A stretch of DNA of 64,000 nucleotides from an uncultured Flavobacteriaceae bacterium. Lineage in GTDB: Bacteria; Bacteroidota; Bacteroidia; Flavobacteriales; Flavobacteriaceae. Every line of letters begins with the position of its first letter. Positions within the stretch are counted from its first letter, which is position 1. The stretch spans positions 1 through 64,000 of the forward strand of contig CANMLX010000007.1 of the NCBI GenBank assembly GCA_947498845.1, given 5' to 3'. Positions 49,280 through 57,197 of this stretch are shown in pieces. The notes under the pieces are model-generated. The model was not told where the DNA came from and searched no databases. It saw only the letters and a list, made by a program, of their open reading frames with translations. Both the position numbers and the translations under genes were made by a program.

Positions 49280-49572
49280 TCTTCTTTATTTAGACTGAGT
49301 CTAATCATTAATCCTCTAATAACTTATCTAACATTAAACTAACTAATAGTTAATAAAAGAACATTGATGGCTTAACAACAAAAAGCGCACCTCTCAATAA
49401 TTTTGAAGGAATAAATAACTAAAAACAATTAAAATATTATGAAAAAATTACTTACAATTTTTTTACTACTATTTACTATTGTTACTATTCCTGCTACAGT
49501 GGTTAGTTGTGATATAGAAGATGGAAGAAATGGTCTTAATGGTTTAAATGGTGAGGATGGTGAGGGTGGAGA
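49280..49572 (+). repeat. Duplicated promoter/5'-gene block, copy 1
   Basis: About 290 bp nearly identical to 53247-53538. They share the palindrome TTAGACTnAGTCTAA, the string AAAAGAACATTGATGGCTTA, the ribosome-binding region, and the first 40 or so codons (MKKLLT...NGLNGLNG). Only a scattering of substitutions separates them. The copies lie in direct orientation about 4 kb apart, on either side of the GH16 gene 50062-51690. Confidence 0.9.
49290..49304. promoter_or_regulatory. Palindrome TTAGACT-G-AGTCTAA, copy 1
   Basis: A perfect 7+1+7 dyad about 135 bp before the start codon. The copy at 53257-53271 is identical except that the central base is C, which keeps the dyad. The binding protein is unknown. 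Confidence 0.55.
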
Positions 49573-49702
49573 AGATTTTCCAGTAGAAGAAATGAAACTT
49601 CTAACAAGTTCGGTAGTTTCTGCTGATAAAGTCTTTAATAAATTTCCTCAATGCAAGCATGCGAGGTATTTGTTCGAATTTTATTTTTCAATGAAAACCT
49701 AA
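49439..49702 (+). pseudogene. Truncated copy of the PhoX-like lipoprotein gene
   Basis: The first 45 residues (MKKLLTIFLLLFTIVTIPAT, VVSCDIEDGRNGLNGLNGED) are the lipoprotein signal and collagen-like start of the protein encoded at 53406. After GEGGEDF the sequence is unrelated (VEEMKLLTSSVVSADKVFNK, then QCKHARYLFEFYFSMKT) and ends at 87 residues. Part of that tail is encoded by a REP-like hairpin. It could still make a short lipoprotein, but it looks like a broken duplicate. Confidence 0.7.
49646..49670. repeat. REP-like hairpin
   Basis: CCTCAATGCAAGCATGCGAG followed by GTATT. CCTC and GAGG pair around GCAAGC. It resembles the string next to the IS200-type remnant at 24396. About 60 bp later is a perfect dyad CGATGCTAGCATCG (49727-49740). 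Confidence 0.4.
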
Positions 49703-50061
49703 GGCTTTCAAACTTTCCTATTCGTACGATGCTAGCATCGGGGAATTATACCAATTATTAAACCATCAGAGATTAAACTCACTATGAGGGAGTAAAGTAG
49801 TTAACCATTCATATCTCGCCAGATTACCTGAAGATACTTTTCTTTTCGATTTTGCTGTAGTTCTAGAAATCCGTATTCATAACAGGAAATCTAGCGTATC
49901 CCGTAGATAATTCTTGGTTTTACCATGGAAACCTTATTGTAGTTAGATTGGAAATATTATAAAGAAACACACCAAGAGATCGTATAAATTAACTCTTGAT
50001 GCGTTTTTATTGATTTATAAATTCTGTAGTTAAACCCTCTTTATGTTATGTATCAGAAAAA
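49703..50061. other. Gene-free stretch between the truncated copy and the GH16 gene
   Basis: It holds the dyad at 49727-49740, a lone ATACCAATT half-site of family A near 49748, and a probable minus-strand terminator. In the terminator AAGAG near 49973 pairs with CTCTTG near 49997, and a T-rich tract follows on the minus strand. No gene is recognised. Confidence 0.4.
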
Positions 50062-51690
50062 TTATTTTTTAACGATTCTAATTATTTGCTTTGTTTTAGT
50101 TTTTGTGGTAATACCCTCTAAATTAATAACTAAAAAATAGTTACCATCAGCTAAACCAGATAAATCTATTGTATCTGTATTCTTATTACTACTAACTAAC
50201 CTTCCTATAAAGGAATACACATTTACTTGAGTAGGTATATTCTTATTTTGATCTGTAGTAATTTTTATAATTCCCGAAGTTGGGTTAGGAAATGCATATA
50301 ACTCTGGAGACGTTGGATCTTTAAGTTCTTCATTCGATTTTATATCAAAAGCTCTCGCATTATTATTTGTAGTAATAATCCACTGTTGATTTCCACTGTT
50401 ATTATTCGAAGCCCACATGTGCACATTTTGATTATTTGCTCCTCCATTTCTACCATCGATAGAAAAACCAGATGCATTTCGTTTTTCTAAACGATATTTG
50501 TTTCCACCGATAGATATTTTCTTAAAATGTTGATTTTGATTGTTATTATCACACCTCCATAGTTTTACATTATTACCATTATTACCTCCATTACCTCCAT
50601 CAATACAGAAATTGGTATTCCTTTTTTTATACGAATAAAACCCATTCCCTCTGTTAATTTCTTCCCATTGCTGGTTTACGTTATTTTGATTGTAGCTCCA
50701 TAGCTTGACATTCTGATTATTACTACCTCCATTACCTCCATCTATAGCATAGTTAGTAGCATTTCCTTTTCTCAAAGTAACTATTGGATTACCTCCACCT
50801 GAACCATTTCCAGGAGAATATGGGAAATAGTAAAAATAATCAATATGTAACCATGAATCTTTATTCGCATCATTTGGTGCTGATACATATTTATTGGATA
50901 ATATATTAAAAATTGGCGCTCTATTTTTCTTATTTACATTATCATTAGTTGTTTCTCCATCTGTAAATGTCACTGTTTTTCCAATCTTTTCCCACCTTCC
51001 ATTTTTCTTTTCCCAAAGTTGTAAGTAGTTAGGATGGTATTCAAAGCCCATTGTACGCCAATTGTTATCAAAATCAAAATTCCCTACTATAAGTTTTCCA
51101 CTTTTTGAACGTAAACCATCACTTTTTGCAATAGCATGAGTATTCCATCGAGCAGGTGTGTAAAATTCGATCATATCAATCTCTATTTTATGTTCTCTTG
51201 GAGGATTAAGTGCTTTCCAAACTGTTCCGCTATTATTTTTATCACCCCAAATAGCTGGGTGCCAAGCTGTATGCACATTAGATTTAAGCCCAACAACTCT
51301 ATATTTAAATTCATAAAATCCAAAATGTGAGCTCTTTAGTGCACTTAATCCTCCACCTTTTTTAGTTGCATTATCGCCTTTTAATGAGAGGTAACTATTG
51401 TTTACGATATATACATATTTTGTTCCTTCTCCTATTCCAGGATCTAGCTTACTTCTTCGGTAACACCACTTATTAAAATCAACTGTACTAAAATCATCAG
51501 AAATACTCTGATCGCGGTTTTTTGCATATTGATTAGCTATCGAATTAGGAAGATTTCCTTGTGAGAGTATATTACCATAGGTAAATAATAAATATACTAT
51601 CAATGAAAATTTTAAATATTGTAAATGGCTTTGATTCTTAACAGTTCGTTTTTTTCTTTGGTTACTAATAGTTTTAAGATGAGTTGTCAT
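50062..51690 (-). CDS. GH16 glycoside hydrolase with ricin-type (CBM13-like) trefoil and T9SS tail
   Basis: A protein of 542 residues. The N-terminal extension is long, with the hydrophobic signal core near residues 25-43. The GH16 domain has its catalytic string HKIEIDMIEFY near residue 170-176 (ExDxxE). A ricin-B/CBM13-like beta-trefoil follows (about 310-450) with repeated IDGGNGGSNNQNVKLWSYNQ units and QQW ends. A T9SS type A domain (PNPTSGIIKITTD ... GLADGNYFLVINLE) closes the protein. It is likely an extracellular algal-polysaccharide hydrolase. It differs from the GH16 at 34893 both in catalytic domain and in its accessory domain. Confidence 0.88.
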   Translation of the reverse strand: MTTHLKTISNQRKKRTVKNQSHLQYLKFSLIVYLLFTYGNILSQGNLPNSIANQYAKNRDQSISDDFSTVDFNKWCYRRSKLDPGIGEGTKYVYIVNNSYLSLKGDNATKKGGGLSALKSSHFGFYEFKYRVVGLKSNVHTAWHPAIWGDKNNSGTVWKALNPPREHKIEIDMIEFYTPARWNTHAIAKSDGLRSKSGKLIVGNFDFDNNWRTMGFEYHPNYLQLWEKKNGRWEKIGKTVTFTDGETTNDNVNKKNRAPIFNILSNKYVSAPNDANKDSWLHIDYFYYFPYSPGNGSGGGNPIVTLRKGNATNYAIDGGNGGSNNQNVKLWSYNQNNVNQQWEEINRGNGFYSYKKRNTNFCIDGGNGGNNGNNVKLWRCDNNNQNQHFKKISIGGNKYRLEKRNASGFSIDGRNGGANNQNVHMWASNNNSGNQQWIITTNNNARAFDIKSNEELKDPTSPELYAFPNPTSGIIKITTDQNKNIPTQVNVYSFIGRLVSSNKNTDTIDLSGLADGNYFLVINLEGITTKTKTKQIIRIVKK

Positions 51691-52023
51691 AATTTTTAGT
51701 TTTAATATTTATACTTTTTATTTACAGTACTAAAATTTTCGTTTTAATTTTTTCATAGTAAATTCAAAAAGTATAAACAGAGTTAGTTTAATTTATAATT
51801 AGTATAATGTGTTATGTTTATAACACTTCGAGGGTTTTATATATTGATTTTTTTTCTTAAGCTTGATCTTTGAATAGTCTACCGTGAAATATATAGAGCC
51901 AACGCTATCTATAGTAAACTTCAAAAATCATGGTCTTCATATTATTCATTTTGAATAATTAAACATCTATCAATAATGAAATGTTGATTACAGATTTTAG
52001 ACGTTTTTAAAGTCTTTTTTTAA

Positions 52024-52194
52024 CCCACTTTATGCAATAGAAGGTTGTCATGAAGCTTGTAGACCCAAGAAATATTAGTGTTTTCTTAATTTCTGCATAG
52101 TCCCGCTTATGCGTGAGTGAAATTAAAAAACGTAGCGCAGCGGTAGTATTTGCAGTAGCTACAAGAGGTAATAAATTTTCTATTGCATAAAGCG
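52024..52194. mobile_element. MITE family B, copy B2
   Basis: It starts CCCACTTTATGCAATAGAAG and ends TTCTATTGCATAAAGCG. It is in opposite orientation to B1 and near-identical in stretches such as GTTGTCATGAAGCTTGTAG, TTAGTGTTTTCTTAATTTC and AGTAGCTACAAGA. TTTAA precedes the left end, as it does B1, but the right flank (TTATA) is not a clean duplicate. Confidence 0.8.
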
Positions 52195-52486
52195 TTATAT
52201 CCTTTCGGGGAAAGAGTTTTTATTTAAGTTATCCTGAACTACTTTTAGAAAAGAAAAAGTTATGATTTTTTTTAAATAAGCTATCATTTTTGTTTTTGCG
52301 TTCATTTTAATTATGTGTTAGTTTATGTGAATATAAAATTAACAATAAATAACTCAAAACACTAACATATTAACACCTTAATCGTTTAATAATCAACACC
52401 ATTGATAGCTACTATCAAGTACAATCTGTAACCTTTTATAAATTAGAAAATGCTTGATACTACCACTAATGCTAACTCTTCTTTAA

Positions 52487-52607
52487 CCCTATTTATGCAA
52501 TAGAAAGTTGTCATTAAGCTTGTAGATGTAAGAAATACTAGTGTTTTCTTAATTTCTGCATAACACTGCTATGCAGAAATTAAAAAAAGCAACACAGGGA
52601 GGAGGGG
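52487..52607. mobile_element. MITE family B, copy B3, truncated
   Basis: It begins CCCTATTTATGCAATAGAAA after a TTTAA and follows copy B2 through the central hairpin TTTCTGCATA / TATGCAGAAA, then breaks off near AAAAAAAGCAACACAGGG. The right terminal repeat is missing. Confidence 0.75.
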
Positions 52608-52646
52608 CGATAAAGATGTTGCTCCATTTCCAATACCCTTATCAGA

Positions 52647-52766
52647 TTAGACAGGAATCATTTTAGTTTTCTCACCCATTTCTGTTTTATCTGAATTCTT
52701 TTTTTCTTTTGTTTGATTACAGCTAATGATACTACAGCTTATTAGAACTATTAAGTTTTTTTTTAT
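52647..52766 (-). pseudogene. Relic of a lipoprotein 5' end with a lost start codon
   Basis: The frame reads KKNLIVLISCSIISCNQTKE, then KKNSDKTEMGEKTKMIPV and a stop. This is a good lipoprotein signal with lipobox cysteine. The position of the expected ATG holds ATA. The frame ends 40 bp before the truncated MITE B3, so the rest of the gene was probably lost when that region rearranged. Confidence 0.45.
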
Positions 52767-53246
52767 TGTAAGGTTATTTATAGATTCTATAGTTTTTACT
52801 TTACTAAGCCATAACGGCACAAGCGAGACGCTCGCGCTAGCCTAATCTAATACGCTAGGACTAGGGGGATTATTGTAATAGAAGTGCTTTTAGACTCTTA
52901 TTTGGCATTTTACAACCCAAAAAAAGCTTTTTGGGTACAGCTCTAAAAAGAAATTTTATGCAAAAAGATGGCAATAGCAAGGCCATATTTGCAAAATAGT
53001 TGGTTAGCATTTTTATTAGTTAGGTTGGTGTTAATGTATTTATATATAAGTAATAAACAAAAAAACGTCTTTGTCCATATTTTGTCCGTTGAATAAACAG
53101 GTTATAAGTTTTTTTTTTTAGAAGTATAACATTACTAATTAAAAGACATTATCATTTTACATATCAAAAAAAACACATAACCACCTGTAAATCAGCACTA
53201 TTAATCTAAAAGACATTTTTTAATATTAAAAAACCTACAACTAACC

Positions 53247-53538
53247 CTCTTCTTATTTAGACTCAGTCTAATCATTAATCCTTTAATAACTTATCTAACA
53301 TTAAACTAACCAATAGTTAATAAAAGAACATTGATGGCTTAACAACAAAAAGCGCATCTCTCAATAATTTTGAAGGAATAAATAACTAAAAACAATTAAA
53401 ATATTATGAAAAAATTACTTACAAGTTTTTTACTACTACTTACTATTGTTACTATTCCTGTTATAGTGGTTAGTTGTGATGTAGAAGATGGAATAGATGG
53501 TCTTAATGGTTTAAATGGTAAAGATGGTGAGGATGGAA
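53247..53538 (+). repeat. Duplicated promoter/5'-gene block, copy 2
   Basis: The partner of 49280-49572 and the copy connected to an intact gene. It includes the dyad TTAGACTCAGTCTAA (53257-53271), a leader of about 135 bases, and the first 44 codons of the PhoX-like gene. Confidence 0.9.
53257..53271. promoter_or_regulatory. Palindrome TTAGACT-C-AGTCTAA, copy 2
   Basis: A perfect 7+1+7 dyad about 135 bp upstream of the PhoX-like start codon, conserved between the two copies of the duplicated block. A regulator of the PhoX-like/peroxidase pair could bind here; phosphate or iron control would be guesses. Confidence 0.55.
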
Positions 53539-54929
53539 CTAGCGGTACCGATGGCATTAATACTTCTGCTGTTTTATTCAATTCTAAAACACCTGGTTTT
53601 TTAAAAGCTACTAGTGATTTTGTTGGCTTAAAAATCACACCTATTTTATCTTCTGAAGATGCAATACCAAACACGCCCGATTTTGTTTATGGGTCTATGG
53701 CCGATGGTGCTGGCTTGTTAGACAATGGAAACGAAACGTATACATTAATTAACAATATTGAAGCAGATTACTCTATAGCACGCATTATACTAAACAAAGA
53801 TTTAAAACCAATCTCTGGTGAATATATCTTAAATGCTGCTGCAACTGCAGAAACGGCTCAATGTTCAGGATCTATGATTACGGTTGAAGAACACGGATTT
53901 GGTCCTTTATACCTATCTGGTGGTGAATGGGGAGGCTCTTCAAAAGGTGTTTTCTTAACCGATCCTACTAAAAGTCCTGACGATGCTGGTACAGGAAAAA
54001 TGTTAAATGCTTTCGGACAATGGTCTACCGAAAATGCTGTTGTAATTGGTAAAGATGCTTATGCAGGAAAAACTGTTGCTTTTATAGGTGATGACCATTC
54101 TGCAGATGATGTCCCTTCTGGACAATTAGGTATGTATGTAGGTGATCAAGGTGACTTAGAAGGTGGCAAATTATATGGTTTAAAAGTCACTTCTTCTGGA
54201 ATTACTTATGAGATAGATATGCTTGAAGGTAAAGAGTATGATGCCGAATTTGTTGAATTAGAAGAAAGGGAAATTAATGCGTTGGATGCAGAAGCCAAAA
54301 GCAAAGGTGTTATTGGATTCTCTAGATTAGAGGATATTGATTGGAGAAGAGGTTCTGCAAATAACCAAAGAGAACTTTATATTGCAGTTACTGGGCGTGA
54401 TAAGTCTGCATTAGTAGGTAAAGGTACCAGATTAGGGAGGGTTTACAAAATAGTATTAAACGATACTGATCCTACTGGAGCTTGTAAAATCACGTGTATC
54501 TTAGATGGTGATAAACTTGGTGGTAAGGCTAGTGGATTTCACTCTCCTGATAACATATTAGTTACTGAAAATTATGCTTATATCCAAGAAGACCCTAATG
54601 GATACCAAGCTTTAAACCCAGATATTGTTGGTTATGCTAAATTATATCAATACAACTTAAACACTGGTGCGCTTAAAACAGTTTTAGAATGTGATCAAGA
54701 CAGAGCTACTTCTGTTGGTTATGGTACATCAAAAATGTGGGAGATTACAGGTATGATTGATGTGACCGATATTGTTAAAAACGGAAAAAACACATTCTTA
54801 ATAATTACTCAAAATCACGGTTGGGAACCAGCCGATGGTACGTCCTTTACAGATCCTCTAGCGAACCCTGACTTAGCAAGAAGAAAAGAAGGGTCTCAAC
54901 TTTATAAAATCACTGGATTAGAAAGATAA
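53406..54929 (+). CDS. PhoX-like (DUF839-type) lipoprotein with collagen-like linker
   Basis: A protein of 507 residues. The lipoprotein signal ends IVVSCDVED. A short collagen-like linker follows (GIDGLNGLNGKDGEDGTSGT). The rest resembles PhoX/DUF839 beta-propellers: GFSRLEDIDWRRGSANNQRE, LYIAVTGRDKSAL, LGRVYKIVLNDTDPTGACKI, SGFHSPDNILVTENYAYIQE and DPNG. PhoX enzymes are calcium/iron alkaline phosphatases, but several metal residues cannot be checked by eye, so phosphatase activity is unproven. The next gene starts 4 bp later and encodes a di-heme peroxidase-type lipoprotein, so the two form a surface or periplasmic pair. Confidence 0.72.
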   Translation: MKKLLTSFLLLLTIVTIPVIVVSCDVEDGIDGLNGLNGKDGEDGTSGTDGINTSAVLFNSKTPGFLKATSDFVGLKITPILSSEDAIPNTPDFVYGSMADGAGLLDNGNETYTLINNIEADYSIARIILNKDLKPISGEYILNAAATAETAQCSGSMITVEEHGFGPLYLSGGEWGGSSKGVFLTDPTKSPDDAGTGKMLNAFGQWSTENAVVIGKDAYAGKTVAFIGDDHSADDVPSGQLGMYVGDQGDLEGGKLYGLKVTSSGITYEIDMLEGKEYDAEFVELEEREINALDAEAKSKGVIGFSRLEDIDWRRGSANNQRELYIAVTGRDKSALVGKGTRLGRVYKIVLNDTDPTGACKITCILDGDKLGGKASGFHSPDNILVTENYAYIQEDPNGYQALNPDIVGYAKLYQYNLNTGALKTVLECDQDRATSVGYGTSKMWEITGMIDVTDIVKNGKNTFLIITQNHGWEPADGTSFTDPLANPDLARRKEGSQLYKITGLER

Positions 54930-54933
54930 CCAC

Positions 54934-56754
54934 ATGAAATTATATTTGAATTTTGCATTCAAAGCTAAGACATACGTATTAAGCGTATGTCTTTTGCTTT
55001 TAGGTATTTCTTGTAAAAAGAAAGAAGAAAAACAACCTATATTAGCCCCAGAAGAGCAGCCTACAGATAAATTGGAAAAACTATATAAAGAACATCTGGT
55101 AATGGCATATCGTTATTTAGATAGTATTACTATTGAAAATAGCACTACCAGTAATAAGGAATATTATGTAAATTCAAGAACTCATTTTAAAAAAAGTGAG
55201 CCCATTCTTGCTTATGCCGAAAAGGAAAACTATAAGTCTCTAAACGCTCCAAACCTACTTAGAATACAAGAAGAAGATGCCACCGATATAAAAATAAACC
55301 AGCCTATTGGCTATCAGGTTATAGAAGAAAACTTACTATCGAAAACTACAGATACTTTACTCTTAACCAGAGCATTAAGCGTTACTAGTAATAGGCTCAA
55401 ACTAATACATAACAACACACAATTACAATTTAAAAACCATCATGTTCTATGGCTTTTAAAAGATGCTATTGTTAGAACAGCAACAGTTGGTTTATCTAAT
55501 TTTGATTCGCCTGTATTGGGTATGTCTCTAGAAGAATCTGCTCACTCAATTCAAACCTTAAAAAATATTATATCTATTTATGGCTCTAATTTTAAAGATA
55601 AAAATTTACTAAAACAATGGCATAACGAATTACATAGTACAATAAAAGCTTTAAATACAGATTTTGATACGTTTAACAGGTATGATTTCATAAAAAATCA
55701 TACTAATAACCAATTACATCTCCTTGTAAAGACTCAAAAAGATTGGAAGGTTAAATTTCCTTTTGAGCTAGCTTTAAAAAACGACATTACATCTTTATTT
55801 AGTACCAACACATTTAATATTGGGCACTTTTCTGATTATAGAAACGATACCATACACTTACAAACCAAAACCAAACTAGGTAAAGCTTTGTTTAATGATA
55901 AAAGACTTTCTATAAATAATAGTATGTCATGCGCTACATGCCATATACAAGAAAAAGCTTTTACTGATGGGAAACGTATTTTTAATAAACACCAAAAAAG
56001 AAACACACCTACACTCACGTATGCCAGTTTCCAAAAATCTTTCTTTTTTGATAATAGAGCAGGCAGCTTAGAAGGACAAATTGTTGGTGTGGTAACTAAT
56101 CATAACGAATTTAATGCAGATTTAGTGCATATTACAAATGTGATTAAAAACGACAAAAACTATGCTGTTGCTTTCGATTCTTTATATACGCGAGGTGCTA
56201 CAGATATGAATATAAGGCATGCTATGGCGTCTTATGTTAGATCTTTAAGTCCTTTTAACTCTAAATTTGATAAAAACATAAACCAAATCGAAACAACTTT
56301 AACCGATCAGGAAATTAAAGGATTTAATCTATTTATGGGAAAAGCAGCTTGTGCGACTTGTCATTTCCCACCTTTATTTAATGGTACAGTCCCCCCCTAT
56401 TTTAATGAATCTGAACTTGAAATTATAGGCGTTCCAGAAACAAAAAACAATAAAAAGTTAGACGATGATTTAGGACGTTACTATTTATTTAAAACCGAAC
56501 AACGTAAAGGCGCCTTTAAAACACCAACTATAAGAAATATTGCACTTACTGCACCCTACATGCACAATGGTGTATACGATACTTTAGAGGAAGTCATAGA
56601 TTTTTATAATAAAGGAGGTGGCGTTGGTTTGGGCTTTAATGTTCCTCATCAAACCTTACCTTTTGAGGATTTAGACCTTTCTATAAATGAACAAAAAACT
56701 ATAATCGCTTTTATGAAAACACTTACAGACAATACTTCAGTGAAATATGACTAA
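54934..56754 (+). CDS. Di-heme cytochrome c peroxidase / MauG-family lipoprotein
   Basis: A protein of 606 residues, about 250 longer than a simple cytochrome c peroxidase. The lipoprotein signal ends LLLLGISCKKK. The N-terminal half (to about 290) is alpha-helical and resembles imelysin-like regions only loosely. The C-terminal half has the two heme sites SCATCHIQEKAFTDG and ACATCHFPPLFNG, and the distal region RKGAFKTPTIRNIALTAPYM. It probably reduces peroxide or modifies a partner in the periplasm or at the outer membrane. It is cotranscribed with the PhoX-like lipoprotein. Confidence 0.87.
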   Translation: MKLYLNFAFKAKTYVLSVCLLLLGISCKKKEEKQPILAPEEQPTDKLEKLYKEHLVMAYRYLDSITIENSTTSNKEYYVNSRTHFKKSEPILAYAEKENYKSLNAPNLLRIQEEDATDIKINQPIGYQVIEENLLSKTTDTLLLTRALSVTSNRLKLIHNNTQLQFKNHHVLWLLKDAIVRTATVGLSNFDSPVLGMSLEESAHSIQTLKNIISIYGSNFKDKNLLKQWHNELHSTIKALNTDFDTFNRYDFIKNHTNNQLHLLVKTQKDWKVKFPFELALKNDITSLFSTNTFNIGHFSDYRNDTIHLQTKTKLGKALFNDKRLSINNSMSCATCHIQEKAFTDGKRIFNKHQKRNTPTLTYASFQKSFFFDNRAGSLEGQIVGVVTNHNEFNADLVHITNVIKNDKNYAVAFDSLYTRGATDMNIRHAMASYVRSLSPFNSKFDKNINQIETTLTDQEIKGFNLFMGKAACATCHFPPLFNGTVPPYFNESELEIIGVPETKNNKKLDDDLGRYYLFKTEQRKGAFKTPTIRNIALTAPYMHNGVYDTLEEVIDFYNKGGGVGLGFNVPHQTLPFEDLDLSINEQKTIIAFMKTLTDNTSVKYD

Positions 56755-56767
56755 ATAGTATTAACCA

Positions 56768-56982
56768 GTGGTGTATTTAGAAATAAAATATCTAATAAAT
56801 GTCAGTTCGAGTGATTTTGAGATTATCGAAATCAAAATATATTTTGATTGAAGATACCAAGCGAAGCTTAAAAATCGTATCGAGAACTAATTGTAAAGAC
56901 CAAAATTCCAATTCTCGATACATCACGCCTTAGGCGTGACACTCGAACTGACAGAATTTTGTCTAAATGCACCACAGGTAGT
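56768..56982. mobile_element. MITE family C, with nested inverted repeats
   Basis: The inner ends TGTCAGTTCGAGTG (56800-56813) and CACTCGAACTGACA (56940-56953) are perfect 14-bp inverted repeats enclosing TCGAGAACTAATTG-type palindromes. Outside them GTGGTGTATTTAGA and TCTAAATGCACCAC form a second, outer pair. It has no coding capacity. It lies between the peroxidase gene and a direct repeat. Confidence 0.75.
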
Positions 56983-57022
56983 ATTAATTACTAACAGCAA
57001 TTTTATTTGTATTATTCCTGTC

Positions 57023-57077
57023 TGTTGGTGCCACTAATTAAAAATTAGCGATAGTCGTTACTTTGACAAACTATGAC
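57023..57077. repeat. 55-bp direct repeat, left copy (upstream of the FAD gene)
   Basis: It begins TGTTGGTGCCACTAATTAAA and ends TATGAC. It matches 58898-58952 at 43 of 55 positions by hand, with an unbroken core CTAATTAAAAATTAG. It lies 121 bp before the FAD gene. Confidence 0.65.
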
Positions 57078-57197
57078 TGTACATAGATTTATCATTTGCT
57101 TTTTAATTACAATTTAAGGTATTAAAATAACCTATTTATGAACGTTATAGAGCTTAAAGATTGACTATTTTTGTACACCTAAAGTTGTACAAAATTT

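Larger units (their letters stand above)
52200..53246. other. Non-coding stretch upstream of the PhoX-like gene
   Basis: Apart from the elements listed separately, it contains a near-perfect dyad CCCAAAAAAAGCTTTTTGGG (52916-52935), a GC-rich hairpin GCGAGACGCTCGC near 52824, and long AT-rich runs. No intact gene is seen. The region looks like an accumulation of element insertions and deletions. Confidence 0.4.

Noticed and set aside
34893..51690. A polysaccharide utilisation locus of the SusC/SusD type
   Set aside because: Neither a TonB-dependent SusC-type receptor nor a SusD-type lipoprotein is encoded in the window, and the two GH16 genes are not clustered with sulfatases or other glycosidases.
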